Positions 43,994 through 52,540 are shown, counted from the stretch's first letter. The stretch is 64,000 nt of DNA from Streptomyces luteolus (GCF_029968015.1 NZ_JASCIS010000031.1:28044-92043); one strand, 5' to 3'. A program made the numbers and translations. Notes: generated by a model not told the origin, from the letters alone.

Positions 43994-45040
43994 TTGCCCG
44001 CCCTGCCTGCCCGTGCTGACGCCGTAGTCATCGGCGGGGGAGTGATCGGCACCTCCGCCGCCTACCACCTCGCCGCCGCCGGCGTGGACACCGTGCTGCT
44101 CGAACGCGGGAGCCTGGGTGGCGGGGCGTCCGCGCACACCGCGGGCATGGTCCGTACGTACTTCCCCGGCAACCCCGACACCGGGCGAAGGGCCGTGCGC
44201 AGCCTGAACGCCTACCGCGAATTCGCCCACCACACCGCGGCCCCGCTCGGCCTGAAGCAGCTCGGGTTCCTGGTGCTGTTCACCGACGAGGAGCAGATCG
44301 CCGCGTTCGAGGCCACCCGGCAGGACCAGCAGGCAGCCGGCGTCCAGGTCGACCTGATCAGCGCCCGAGACGCGGCCGGGCTCAACCCGCTGGTCGACGA
44401 ACGCGCCGTCCTGGCCGCCGCCTGGTCCCCGGAGGCGTACCACGTGGACGGTCTCGACATCGTCCGCGGCTACGCCGCCGCCGCCCGCAACCACGACGCC
44501 CGCGTGTTCACCCACACGCCCGTCACGGGCATCGACGACGACAACACCGTCCACACCTCGCACGGCAGCATCAGGGCGGACAGCGTCGTGTGCACGGCGG
44601 GGCCCTGGTCCGGCGAGGTGGCGGCGATGGCCTCGGTCGACCTGCCGCTGACGCCGCACGCGGTCGAGATGCTGTTCACCGACGTCCCGCCGTCCCCGCA
44701 CCCCGAGCTGCCCATGACGATGCACGCCGCGTCGGGGCTGCGGATCCGGTCGTGGAAGGACCGCATCCTGCTGGCCATGGGCGCACCCAAGGGCGGCGAG
44801 ACACGCGCAGCCTGGCTCGGCCGTGTCGCCGGCCACCTCGGCACCCTGTTCCCCGACCTGGACGGCATCGGCCTGCACCGCGCGTGGTCCGGTGACTTCG
44901 ACGCGAGCCCCGACAACACCGCCTTCATCGGCGCACACCCCACCCGCCGCTTCCTGTACGCGGCCGGATTCACCGGAGCGGGCCTCTGCCAGGCGCCCGC
45001 GGCCGGGGAGAAGCTCCGCGACCTGCTGGTCGGCAAGTAG
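43994..45040 (+). CDS. FAD-dependent amine/amino-acid oxidase (DAO family)
   Basis: A 348-aa flavoenzyme of the D-amino-acid oxidase/sarcosine oxidase fold. Evidence is the dinucleotide motif VVIGGGVIGTSAAYHLAAAG, the second FAD contact GASAHTAGMVRTYFPGN, and the C-terminal GFTGAGLCQAPAAGEKL region that closes over FAD. It should oxidise a C-N bond to an imine or ketone with oxygen. A TTG start follows GGAG at 6 nt; an earlier in-frame extension covers only the minisatellite. In this cluster it may oxidise the ring or amine formed by the cucumopine-synthase-like enzyme, or supply a keto acid. The substrate is unknown. Confidence 0.82.
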   Translation: MPALPARADAVVIGGGVIGTSAAYHLAAAGVDTVLLERGSLGGGASAHTAGMVRTYFPGNPDTGRRAVRSLNAYREFAHHTAAPLGLKQLGFLVLFTDEEQIAAFEATRQDQQAAGVQVDLISARDAAGLNPLVDERAVLAAAWSPEAYHVDGLDIVRGYAAAARNHDARVFTHTPVTGIDDDNTVHTSHGSIRADSVVCTAGPWSGEVAAMASVDLPLTPHAVEMLFTDVPPSPHPELPMTMHAASGLRIRSWKDRILLAMGAPKGGETRAAWLGRVAGHLGTLFPDLDGIGLHRAWSGDFDASPDNTAFIGAHPTRRFLYAAGFTGAGLCQAPAAGEKLRDLLVGK

Positions 45041-45060
45041 CCATATCAGGAAGGAATGCC

Positions 45061-46872
45061 GTGATTGTTCTGGGATGCAACGGGTTCAGCCGGGTGTCGG
45101 AGTTCTTCTCCGAGCGCCTCGGTGCGACCGGCATCAACAAGCATTACCTCTTGGGCCACGACGCCGCCGCAGCACTCCTGATCGACGGCCGCCTGGTCGC
45201 CGCCGTGGAGGAAGAACGCCTCAACCGGGAGAAGAAGACCACCGACTTCCCCACGCGCGCGATCGACTGGTGCCTGCGGGAAGCCGGGATCACCTTCGAC
45301 GACGTCGACGTGTTCGCCTTCCCGTGGAACTGGTCCCCGCAGATCCTGGACGAGATCCTGAACGGCATCCGCACCTCGCCGCTGCCGGAGGCCGAGCAGG
45401 CCGAACTCACGGGCACCATGCGGGACTTGTTCGAGCAGGTCGTCAGCCACGACGCGATCCTCGCCGACTTCGAGGCCCGTACCGGACACCGCCCCGACCC
45501 GGCCAAGGTCCGCTTCGTCCCGCACCACCTGGCCCACGCCACGACCGGCTACTACCTCGCCGGTATGAAGGACTCCGCGTTCCTCGTCAGCGACGGCCGC
45601 GCCGAACGCTTCTCGACCCTGACGGGCGAGATCCGCGACGGCCGGATCACCGTCTTCGACGACACGGTCACCGGCTCCGAGTTCTCCATGGGCACCCTGT
45701 TCTCCGCCATCACCCGCTTCCTCGGCTTCGTCCCCAACAACGACGAGTACAAGGTGATGGGCCTGGCCGGATACACCGCGCCGCCGACTCCGAACCCGTT
45801 CGTCGACCACCTGCTCACGCTGCACGACGACGGCCGCTACACCTTCGCCAAGCCCCTGCGGACCGACGACGTGCACAGCCACGACGCCCTGTTCGAGGAG
45901 TACTTCGGGCCCTTCGAGGACACCCTCGAGTACAAGGCCCGAGTCGCCGCGGCGGCGCAGCAGATGCTGAACGTCGCCACCGCCCACCAGGTCAGCCGAC
46001 TGGAGAAGAGGACGGATCTCGACCACCTGCTGTTCGAGGGCGGCGTCGCCCTGAACTGCCTCAACAACACCCCGCTGTTCGAAGGCTCCCGCTTCGACGA
46101 CATGCAGGTCAGCTTCGGCGCCTCCGACACCGGCATCACCATCGGAGCCGCGGCCCACGCCTGGCTCAACGACCCCGGAACCGGCCCCGCGGAGCGCCTC
46201 GCCGCCTCCGCACCCGTCACGCCCTACCTGGGCCCGGCCTACGACGACGCCGCGATCGAGGAGGCCCTGGCAGGCTTCACCGGCCGCGTCCACGCCACCC
46301 GCCTGGACGACGACGAACTCGTCGAGCAGGTGGCGAAGCTGCTGACGAAGAAGGTCGTCGTCGGCTGGTTCGAAGGCCGCGTCGAGCACGGCCCACGCGC
46401 CCTCGGGCACCGCAGCATCCTCGCCAACCCGGGCTTCGACGACATCAAGGACATCATCAACACCCGGGTCAAGCACCGCGAACCCTTCCGCCCCTTCGCC
46501 CCCCTCGTCCTGGAGGAGCGGGCGCCGGAGATCTTCGACATGGGGCGCAAGACCAGCTCCCCGTACATGACGTTCGTCTTCCCCGTCCGCGACGCCTACA
46601 AGGACCGCATCCCCGGCGCCGTGCATGTGGACGGCACCTCCCGCATCCAGACCCTGACCGACGAGGGGACCCCGCGGCTCACGGCACTGCTGCGGAGGTT
46701 CACCGCGCTCACCGACACGCCCTGCCTGATCAACACCTCGTTCAACGTCGCCGGCGAACCCATCGTCTGCACCCCGACCGACGCCCTGAAGTGCTTCATG
46801 GGGACCGAGATCGACTACCTGGTCCTCGGGAACCACCTCGTCACCAAGAGCGAGCTGCCGGACGGACGCTGA
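45061..46872 (+). CDS. O-carbamoyltransferase, NodU/TobZ type
   Basis: A 603-aa enzyme that transfers a carbamoyl group from carbamoyl phosphate via carbamoyl-AMP. The Kae1-like N-terminal domain carries the metal motif HHLAHA (His155/His156/His159) and SDGRAE (Asp178) plus the nucleotide loop GVALNCLNN. The YrdC-like C-terminal domain has HGPRALGHRSILANP, REPFRPFAP and TSFNVAGEPIV. These are tailoring enzymes of antibiotics (tobramycin, novobiocin, saxitoxin) and are rarely housekeeping, which is the strongest sign that this is a biosynthetic cluster. AGGAAGGA precedes the GTG start, 20 bp after the oxidase gene. Confidence 0.92.
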   Translation: MIVLGCNGFSRVSEFFSERLGATGINKHYLLGHDAAAALLIDGRLVAAVEEERLNREKKTTDFPTRAIDWCLREAGITFDDVDVFAFPWNWSPQILDEILNGIRTSPLPEAEQAELTGTMRDLFEQVVSHDAILADFEARTGHRPDPAKVRFVPHHLAHATTGYYLAGMKDSAFLVSDGRAERFSTLTGEIRDGRITVFDDTVTGSEFSMGTLFSAITRFLGFVPNNDEYKVMGLAGYTAPPTPNPFVDHLLTLHDDGRYTFAKPLRTDDVHSHDALFEEYFGPFEDTLEYKARVAAAAQQMLNVATAHQVSRLEKRTDLDHLLFEGGVALNCLNNTPLFEGSRFDDMQVSFGASDTGITIGAAAHAWLNDPGTGPAERLAASAPVTPYLGPAYDDAAIEEALAGFTGRVHATRLDDDELVEQVAKLLTKKVVVGWFEGRVEHGPRALGHRSILANPGFDDIKDIINTRVKHREPFRPFAPLVLEERAPEIFDMGRKTSSPYMTFVFPVRDAYKDRIPGAVHVDGTSRIQTLTDEGTPRLTALLRRFTALTDTPCLINTSFNVAGEPIVCTPTDALKCFMGTEIDYLVLGNHLVTKSELPDGR

Positions 46873-46947
46873 GCCCCACAGACACCCCCGGCACCCCGTC
46901 GGGGCCACCGCACCACCCCCCTCTTCCGCAACGAAAAGGAACCTGCC

Positions 46948-47445
46948 ATGAGCACCAGCACCACGGTGACGGTCACCCAGGAGCGCGCCTGGATGGAGCA
47001 GGCCGTCGAGCTCGCCACCACCAGTGCCCTCAACGGAGGTGGCCCCTTCGGCGCCCTCGTCGTCAAGAACGGCGTCATCATCGCCTCGGCCAACAACAAG
47101 GTCACGTCCACCTGCGACCCGACCGCGCACGCCGAGGTCAACGCCATCCGTGCGGCCGGTGCCGAGCTGGGCACCTTCATGCTGGACGGCTGCACCCTCA
47201 TCTCGTCCTGCGAGCCGTGCCCGATGTGCCTGGCCGCCTCCCTGTGGGCGCGCGTCGACCGGCTCCTCTACGCCGCCGACCGCGACGACGCCGCGGTGGC
47301 CGGGTTCGACGACCGCCGCTTCTACACCCTGCTCGAGAAGAAGCCCCAGGCCGCGTGGCCGATGGAGGTCGAGCACCTCGACCTCCCCAACCGCACCGCT
47401 CCGTTCGACGCGTGGATCGCCAAGTCCGACCGCGTCGACTACTGA
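46948..47445 (+). CDS. Nucleobase deaminase, guanine deaminase (GuaD)-like
   Basis: A 165-aa zinc deaminase of the cytidine deaminase fold. His61 and catalytic Glu63 lie in DPTAHAEVNAIRAA; Cys91 and Cys94 in SCEPCPMCL complete the zinc site. The segment DRDDAAVAGFDDRRFY and the C-terminal tail ending in FDAWIAKSDRVDY resemble Bacillus GuaD, where the swapped tail closes the guanine site. It could deaminate guanine or an aminopurine/pterin-like or cyclic guanidine intermediate. AAAGGA precedes the ATG. It lies 75 bp after the carbamoyltransferase gene. A housekeeping purine role is possible but the neighbours argue for a pathway step. Confidence 0.85.
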   Translation: MSTSTTVTVTQERAWMEQAVELATTSALNGGGPFGALVVKNGVIIASANNKVTSTCDPTAHAEVNAIRAAGAELGTFMLDGCTLISSCEPCPMCLAASLWARVDRLLYAADRDDAAVAGFDDRRFYTLLEKKPQAAWPMEVEHLDLPNRTAPFDAWIAKSDRVDY

Positions 47446-47493
47446 GCAGTCCCTCACTGGAAGTCCACTGACTGGGAGAAGGAGCACACCTCC

Positions 47494-47973
47494 GTGCCGA
47501 TCCAGCGCAAGCACACCATGTACCACTCCACCATCCTCGAGGCCGACCCGGACACCGTGTGGGCGACCGTCCGCGACGCGATGCAGATCCTGGCGATCGT
47601 GTCCCCGGGCGACCTGGACATCCACACCGACGTCACGTGGGTGGACGGAGCCTCGGTCGACACGGTCCCGGCCCGCTACGACTTCAAGCTCACCCTCAAC
47701 GGCGGCCTCGTGCAGCAGGAGATCGCCGCCCGGGACGAGATCAACAAGACCCAGTCGTACCGGGCCATCGCGCCCACCAGTGGAGTCCAGAGCTACGAGG
47801 CGACCATCCGCGTACTCCCCATCACGAACGACCCGGCCCGCAGCTTCTTCGACTGGTCCCGGGTCCTGGAGATCGCCGACGACGCCGACCTGAACGTCGT
47901 CGAGCGCATCATCGACGTGATGGAGAAGCAGACCGACGCCGTACGCGACCACTTCGCGCAGCCCGCGAAGTGA
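47494..47973 (+). CDS. SRPBCC (START-like) ligand-binding protein
   Basis: A 159-aa protein beginning MYHSTILEADPDTVWATVRD after a short lead, the hallmark first strand and helix of SRPBCC/polyketide-cyclase folds, and ending with the long helix DLNVVERIIDVMEKQTDAVR. Such proteins bind hydrophobic ligands or catalyse cyclisation or dehydration in biosynthetic clusters. A GTG start lies 10 nt after GAGAAGGAG; an in-frame ATG is nine codons downstream. The stop overlaps the phosphatase start (GTGA). The role here is unknown, plausibly a cyclase or intermediate carrier. Confidence 0.78.
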   Translation: MPIQRKHTMYHSTILEADPDTVWATVRDAMQILAIVSPGDLDIHTDVTWVDGASVDTVPARYDFKLTLNGGLVQQEIAARDEINKTQSYRAIAPTSGVQSYEATIRVLPITNDPARSFFDWSRVLEIADDADLNVVERIIDVMEKQTDAVRDHFAQPAK

Positions 47974-48596
47974 GCGACGTGACGACGCTCGTACTGCTGC
48001 GGCACGGCGAAACCCCGCTCACCCCTGGGCGGCGGATCTCCGGCAGCGGAGGGTCCGACCCGGCACTCTCGCCGGACGGACGCCGCCAGGCCCAGGCGAC
48101 GGCGGCGGCTCTGGCCCACCGCGGCGGCATCGAGGCGGTCGTCACGTCACCGATGCGGCGTTGCCGGGAGACCGCCGAGTCCGCGGCCACGCGCCTCGGA
48201 CTGGCGGTCCAGGTCGACCGGGACCTGCGGGAAGCGGACTTCGGCGCCTGGGAGGGCTTGACCTTCGCCGAAGTCCGCGAACGCCACCCGGACGACCTGG
48301 ACGCATGGCTCGCCTCGCCCGAGGCTCCCCCCTCGGGCGCGGGCGAGACCATGCACCAGGTCACCCTCCGCACCGCCGCCGTACGAGACGCCCTCCTGGC
48401 CCGGTACGCCGGCGCCACGGTCCTGGTCGTCTCGCACGTCGGCCCCCTCAGAACCCTGATCCGCCTCGCCCTCCAGGCCCCACCCCACACCCTGTTCCGC
48501 ATGGAGGTCGCCGCGGCCTCCCTGTCGACGGTGGCGTACGACGAGGACGGCACGGCCACGGTGCGGTCCCTCAACGACACCCACCACTTGCCCTGA
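47970..48596 (+). CDS. Histidine phosphatase family protein
   Basis: A 208-aa phosphoglycerate-mutase-fold phosphatase. The phosphohistidine motif LVLLRHGETPL (His12) lies near the N-terminus, with the second Arg in SPMRRCRETAESAA, Glu in READFGAWEGL and His in VLVVSHVGPLRTLIRLAL. The GTG start overlaps the SRPBCC stop. It likely removes a phosphate from a pathway intermediate, as related enzymes do in cobalamin and phosphosugar pathways, or acts as a non-specific phosphatase. It is the last gene of the six-gene run; a short CTGACCTG repeat follows the stop codon. Confidence 0.85.
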   Translation: MSDVTTLVLLRHGETPLTPGRRISGSGGSDPALSPDGRRQAQATAAALAHRGGIEAVVTSPMRRCRETAESAATRLGLAVQVDRDLREADFGAWEGLTFAEVRERHPDDLDAWLASPEAPPSGAGETMHQVTLRTAAVRDALLARYAGATVLVVSHVGPLRTLIRLALQAPPHTLFRMEVAAASLSTVAYDEDGTATVRSLNDTHHLP

Positions 48597-48716
48597 CCTG
48601 CTCTGACCTGACCTGCCCTGCCCTGACCGGCAGCGGACACGGGCTGCTGTCGACCTCCGGCCCGATTCGTACGACGATGGACATACGGGCGGCCCCGACC
48701 CGAAACGGCCGGCACC

Positions 48717-49487
48717 ATGTGGACCAGGCACATACACAGGCACATACGCAGACACCCCGAACCGCGGCTCGTGGCGAGACGTCCGCGCACCCCGACCACG
48801 CTCTCCGTCGCCGGGCTGACCACACTCCTCGTGACCGTCAGCGCGTGCGCGCCGAGCACCACCGGGGCGGCGCCGCCGCGAGACCGGCAGAGCACCAGCG
48901 AGGTCGCCCTGGAGAGGCCTCCGCCCAGCCCGGCGCGGAGCACGGAGCCGGCACCACGCCCCACCAGCGACGGCCGCCCGCAGGTCGCCCACCTGACGAT
49001 CCCGGACATCGGCATCCACGACCTGCGTGTCCAGCCCTATCGCGGCAAGACCGACGACGGCCCCGGTACGGCGATCCAGAACCGCGGTATCGCCGCCAGC
49101 CCACACGGCAGGACCGGAGGAGTGGGCCCCGGAGGCGTCGGCAACTACCAAGTGACGGCGCATCGCAACACGGCGGGCGGCCCGTTCGCCGCCCTCCCCG
49201 AACTCCGCGACGGCGCCAGAATCGAAGTGACCACCGACCGGCGCACCTTCGTCTACCGGGTGACCGGGACCAGAGAGACGTCGTTCCGTTCCGAACAGTC
49301 CCTGGCGGAGCAGCGCGCCGCCGTCCCCGGCCACCCCGGCCGCACCCCCGACCAGGCCGTCATCACCCTCTCGACGTGCGCCACCCAGGAGGACCACGCC
49401 GCCGGGAACTACTGGGCCGACGGCCTGGGCAACCCGGAGCACCGCATCGACAAGATCGGGAAACTGATCAGCTCACACCCGAACTGA
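48717..49487 (+). CDS. Class E/F-type sortase with lipobox-like N-terminus
   Basis: A 256-aa transpeptidase-like protein. The sortase fold shows LTIPDIGIHDLRVQPYR, catalytic His149 in VTAHRNTAGGPF, Cys221 in ITLSTCATQ and a later Arg243. The N-terminus has an Arg-rich start and a hydrophobic segment ending VTVSAC (Cys44), so it may be lipid-anchored rather than held by a helix; a Pro/Ser/Arg-rich spacer follows. There is no sortase substrate (LPxTG-type) gene nearby, so it serves proteins encoded elsewhere. The ribosome site is weak. It is separate from the upstream biosynthetic cluster. Confidence 0.82.
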   Translation: MWTRHIHRHIRRHPEPRLVARRPRTPTTLSVAGLTTLLVTVSACAPSTTGAAPPRDRQSTSEVALERPPPSPARSTEPAPRPTSDGRPQVAHLTIPDIGIHDLRVQPYRGKTDDGPGTAIQNRGIAASPHGRTGGVGPGGVGNYQVTAHRNTAGGPFAALPELRDGARIEVTTDRRTFVYRVTGTRETSFRSEQSLAEQRAAVPGHPGRTPDQAVITLSTCATQEDHAAGNYWADGLGNPEHRIDKIGKLISSHPN

Positions 49488-49517
49488 CCCACCCCGTCCG
49501 CGTGCCGCTCGTACTCC

Positions 49518-50144
49518 TCAGAAGAACCCGAGCCTGTCCGGCGCGTACGACACCAGCAGGTTCTTCGTCTGCTGATAGTGGTCCAGCATCATCCGGTGGT
49601 TCTCCCGGCCGATGCCCGACTGCTTGTAGCCGCCGAACGCCGCGTGGGCCGGGTACGCGTGGTAGTTGTTCACCCACACACGGCCCGCCTGGATCGAACA
49701 GCCCGCGCGGTACGCCGTGTTCATGTCCCGGGTCCAGACGCCGGCGCCCAGGCCGTACAGCGTGTCGTTGGCGATCTTCAGGGCGTCGTCGTAGTCGTCG
49801 AACGAGGTCACCGAGACGACCGGGCCGAAGATCTCCTCCTGGAAGATCCGCATCCGGTTGTCGCCCTCGAAGATCGTCGGCCGGACGTAGTAGCCGCCCG
49901 CCAACTCGCCATTTCGGCTGATGTGCTCGGCCGCGAAGACCTGGACGGGGCGGCCCACGGCCACCGCCGTACCTGGCGCGTTCGTGCCCATGGCGTTCTC
50001 CGCCCAACGCGCGCCCGGCACGAAGTTCATGCGCCCCGCGCGCGCCCCGGTCGTGGAGTGCCCCTCCACCCACAGCAGCCTGCCGTGCACGTCGCACACC
50101 GCGAGGAGATACTCCCCGTACCGGCCGGGCGACCCATGGATCGG
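49518..50144 (-). pseudogene. Chimeric remnant: GAF-type regulator piece fused to aldehyde dehydrogenase C-terminus
   Basis: One open frame joins two unrelated families. The first part (YLLAVCDVHGRLLWVEGH, MNFVPGARWAENAMGTNAPG and then FAAEH) is the GAF section of an AcoR-type regulator. The second (AGGYYVRPTIFEGDNRMRIF, EEIFGPVVSVTSFDDYDDA, GGYKQSGIGREN, ending YAPDRLGFF) is the last ~130 residues of a class 3-type aldehyde dehydrogenase. Both the regulator's N-terminus and HTH and the dehydrogenase's NAD-binding half with catalytic Cys are missing. An in-frame deletion between two neighbouring genes explains it. A GTG at 50099 could start translation, but no enzyme activity is expected. Confidence 0.8.
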
Positions 50145-50220
50145 TCAACTCTGCCTCCCTGAATGGGCGTTGCCGGCCGTATCGCTCCGGTCATCGTCGC
50201 CTCGCTCGTACGAGCCGACA

Positions 50221-50268
50221 ACAGCCATGACGACAGCCATGACGACAGCCATGACGACAGCCATGACG
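50221..50268. repeat. 12-bp tandem repeat, four copies
   Basis: ACAGCCATGACG is repeated exactly four times. It is followed at 50304-50335 by a 9-bp repeat (CATGGGGTT, about four copies). The 357-bp stretch 50145-50501 holds these repeats and otherwise no convincing gene. One plus-strand frame through both repeats would encode SHDD and HGV repeats. Confidence 0.9.
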
Positions 50269-50501
50269 ACAGAAGCCGTGTCCGGACGGTGATGATTCGG
50301 TCACATGGGGTTCATGGGGTTCATGGGGTCCATGGAGTTCCGGGGCTCATGGGTTTGCCCCGGGGGGCGCCCGCTCCCTCAGCCCTCTTGCGCTGCCGCT
50401 GCCGATAATCCGCTGCGGAGTAAAATGAACGCTCGAGGAGGGATCGCTCGAGTTGATTACGGGAGGTGAATCGGTGCCCGGAATTCGGGTGCCCCGCCAT
50501 C

Positions 50502-50873
50502 ATGATCACGGCAACGAGTGAACTGTTCGACCTGGCTGCTTCCAGTGGCGCCGTCGGGCGTATCGCCGCATTCGTCGGTGGCATCGCCATCGTCGGCGGC
50601 CTGCTCGGGGCCTTCTGGCTGGGCAACAGAGTGCGAGACCGAGAGCCGCACCGACCTCGACCGGAGGAGCAGCCGAAGCTGCCCGCTACCGGACCGGTCC
50701 GAGAGATTCGAGAAGTGCGGGAGGCGGATGAAATGCCGCAGGCCAAGGAGGAAAGCGAGCGGCTCATGCCGTACGCACTCCATGCCTCACGTACGAGAAG
50801 GAGCGAGAATCAGACGCCACCTCGCTGGACTCCCGGAATGAGTGGATCCTTCGGCAGCGGTGGTCTCCGGTAG
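50502..50873 (+). CDS. DUF6479-like small single-helix membrane protein
   Basis: A 123-aa protein: short N-terminus, one membrane helix (AAFVGGIAIVGGLLGAFWLG), then a long charged, Pro-rich tail with a conserved-looking end (RRSENQTPPRWTPGMSGSFG). This matches a Streptomyces-restricted small protein family of unknown function. The ATG at 50502 has no ribosome site of its own. The strong GGGAGGT at 50462-50468 instead serves either an in-frame GTG at 50466 (too close) or an out-of-frame 15-codon ORF (50474-50521) that overlaps this start, so translational coupling is possible. It ends before a strong hairpin. Confidence 0.7.
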   Translation: MITATSELFDLAASSGAVGRIAAFVGGIAIVGGLLGAFWLGNRVRDREPHRPRPEEQPKLPATGPVREIREVREADEMPQAKEESERLMPYALHASRTRRSENQTPPRWTPGMSGSFGSGGLR

Positions 50874-50906
50874 TTTCCAGGCACTGAAGCGAACTCCCCG
50901 AGGAAC

Positions 50907-50943
50907 GCCTCGAACTCCCCGAATGATTCGGGGAGTTCGAGGC
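50907..50943. terminator. Strong bidirectional hairpin terminator
   Basis: A perfect 17-bp stem (GCCTCGAACTCCCCGAA and its complement) with a TGA loop between convergent genes. Fragments of the same arm (GGGGAGTTCGCG) recur at about 50960-50998, indicating local duplication. Confidence 0.85.
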
Positions 50944-50977
50944 ATCACAGGCATCATTACTCGGGGAGTTCGCGCCG

Positions 50978-52540
50978 CTATTCAGGGAGTTCGCGCCGTG
51001 CCAGCGGACGTGTGGCCGGGCTTTGCAGGACCGAGCCGTCCGTGGCGAACCGGGAACCGTGGCAGGGGCACTCCCACGTCCGCTCGGCGTCGTTGTAGTG
51101 CACCAGACAGCCGAGGTGGGTGCAGCGCGCGGAGAGTGCGGTGACCTTCCCGGTGTCGTCGCGGTGCACCGCGCAGGGCTTGCCGCCCAGGCGGACGACC
51201 GCACCGCCCCCGCGCGGAATGTCCGCAAGGGGCACGGCCTCGCCGGTGTGCAGCCGGTCCCCGATGAAGTGGCCCGCCACAGAGGCCTGCTGCGCGACGG
51301 CGTGGCCCGCCTCCCGGACCGGCGGCAGCCGGCGCGGGTCGTACAGCTCGGTCCACGCCGGACGCGGCCCGCCCGCGATGTGCGCGGCGAGAAGACGTCC
51401 CGCCATGACACCGTTGCTCATGCCCCAGCCGCCGAACCCGGTGGCGACATACAGATGTTGGCTGCCGGGATGTGCATGGCCCACATACGGCAGCTGGTCC
51501 ACCGCATCGTTGTCCTGCGCCGCCCAGCGGTAGACCCGGTCCGCCTCCGCGAACCCCGGCAGTTTCGTGCACGCCCATGCGTCGAGCCGCTCGAAACGCT
51601 CCCGTACGCCACCGGCGCCCGGTTCGAATGCCTCGCCCGTCACGATCAGCAGCCTGCGCCCGCTGTCGTACGGGGCGCTGCGCAGCGAACGCGTACCGTC
51701 CTCCGGAGTGATGAACATGCCCACGGGCGCCGCCTCTGCCGGGACGGGTGCCGCGAGGACCAGCTCACGCCGAGGTTCGAGGAGCGTGAGCAGCAGCGTG
51801 CGGTCGAAGACCGGGTAGTGCGTGGCGATCACCGCGTCCCCCGCTTGCACCGTCACGCCGCCCTTGCCGCCCTCTGGGCTCTCGACCGTCAGTCGGCAGT
51901 GGGTGCCGTCGTGCAGGGCCGTGACGCGGGAGTGTTCGTGGATCCGTCCGCCCGCGGCCGTGATGCGCTCCGCGAGGCCGAGCAGGAACTTCCGCGGATG
52001 GAACTGGAGTTGACCGTCCACACGGACCGCGCCGGCGATATCGAAGGGCAGTTCCGTCTCCGTCACGAACGACGCGTCGAGCCCGGCCCGCCGCGCCGCG
52101 GCCGCTTCCTCCCTCAGCTCGCCGACGCGCTCCGGGTCCCGGAGGTACGTGACCGCGGGCATGCGCTCAAGATCCGCCTCGATGCCGAGGTCGGCGCAGA
52201 GTGTGACGGTCCGCTCGACGGCCTCCTGCTGCGACCGGGCGTAGAGATACGCCGTCTCGCTGCCGTGCTCCGTCTCGAGCCGCGCGTACTTGAGGCCGTG
52301 CGCCGCGGTCACCTTGGCCGTCGTGTGCCCGCTCACCCCTCCCGCGACCCGGTCCGCCTCCAGGACGATCACGTCGAGGCCCGCGCACACCAGCTCCCAG
52401 GCGGCGCACAGGCCCGCGATACCGCCGCCGATCACGGCCACGTCGGCTCTCTGATCGGACTCCGGTGGCGGGTGGTCCGTACCGGACGCGGTGACCATCC
52501 AGTACGACGCGTCCACGGTCGGTCGTTGCTGCGTAGCCAT
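50978..52540 (-). CDS. FAD-dependent oxidoreductase with C-terminal Rieske 2Fe-2S domain
   Basis: A 520-aa two-domain redox protein. The DAO-fold N-terminal part has VAVIGGGIAGLCAAWELVCA, GVSGHTTAKVTAAHGLKYAR and the FAD-contact region LYVATGFGGWGMSNGVMAGR. The Rieske domain at the end provides the cluster ligands Cys-x-His in RCTHLGCLV and Cys-x-x-His in CPCHGSRF. Such proteins are cytosolic oxidoreductases of unknown substrate common in soil bacteria. ATG 52540 has CAGGGGAC upstream; the longer frame upstream is not family-like. It stands alone and is convergent with the DUF6479 gene. Confidence 0.88.
   Translation of the reverse strand: MATQQRPTVDASYWMVTASGTDHPPPESDQRADVAVIGGGIAGLCAAWELVCAGLDVIVLEADRVAGGVSGHTTAKVTAAHGLKYARLETEHGSETAYLYARSQQEAVERTVTLCADLGIEADLERMPAVTYLRDPERVGELREEAAAARRAGLDASFVTETELPFDIAGAVRVDGQLQFHPRKFLLGLAERITAAGGRIHEHSRVTALHDGTHCRLTVESPEGGKGGVTVQAGDAVIATHYPVFDRTLLLTLLEPRRELVLAAPVPAEAAPVGMFITPEDGTRSLRSAPYDSGRRLLIVTGEAFEPGAGGVRERFERLDAWACTKLPGFAEADRVYRWAAQDNDAVDQLPYVGHAHPGSQHLYVATGFGGWGMSNGVMAGRLLAAHIAGGPRPAWTELYDPRRLPPVREAGHAVAQQASVAGHFIGDRLHTGEAVPLADIPRGGGAVVRLGGKPCAVHRDDTGKVTALSARCTHLGCLVHYNDAERTWECPCHGSRFATDGSVLQSPATRPLARRELPE

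Noticed and set aside
45046..47952. 968-codon open frame antisense to the carbamoyltransferase, deaminase and SRPBCC genes
   Set aside because: It spans three genes with clear motifs on the other strand and contains no recognisable domain of its own.
50900..51000. Phage or plasmid attachment site suggested by repeated GGGGAGTTCG arms
   Set aside because: Arms form a terminator hairpin with nearby partial copies; no integrase or tRNA gene is present.
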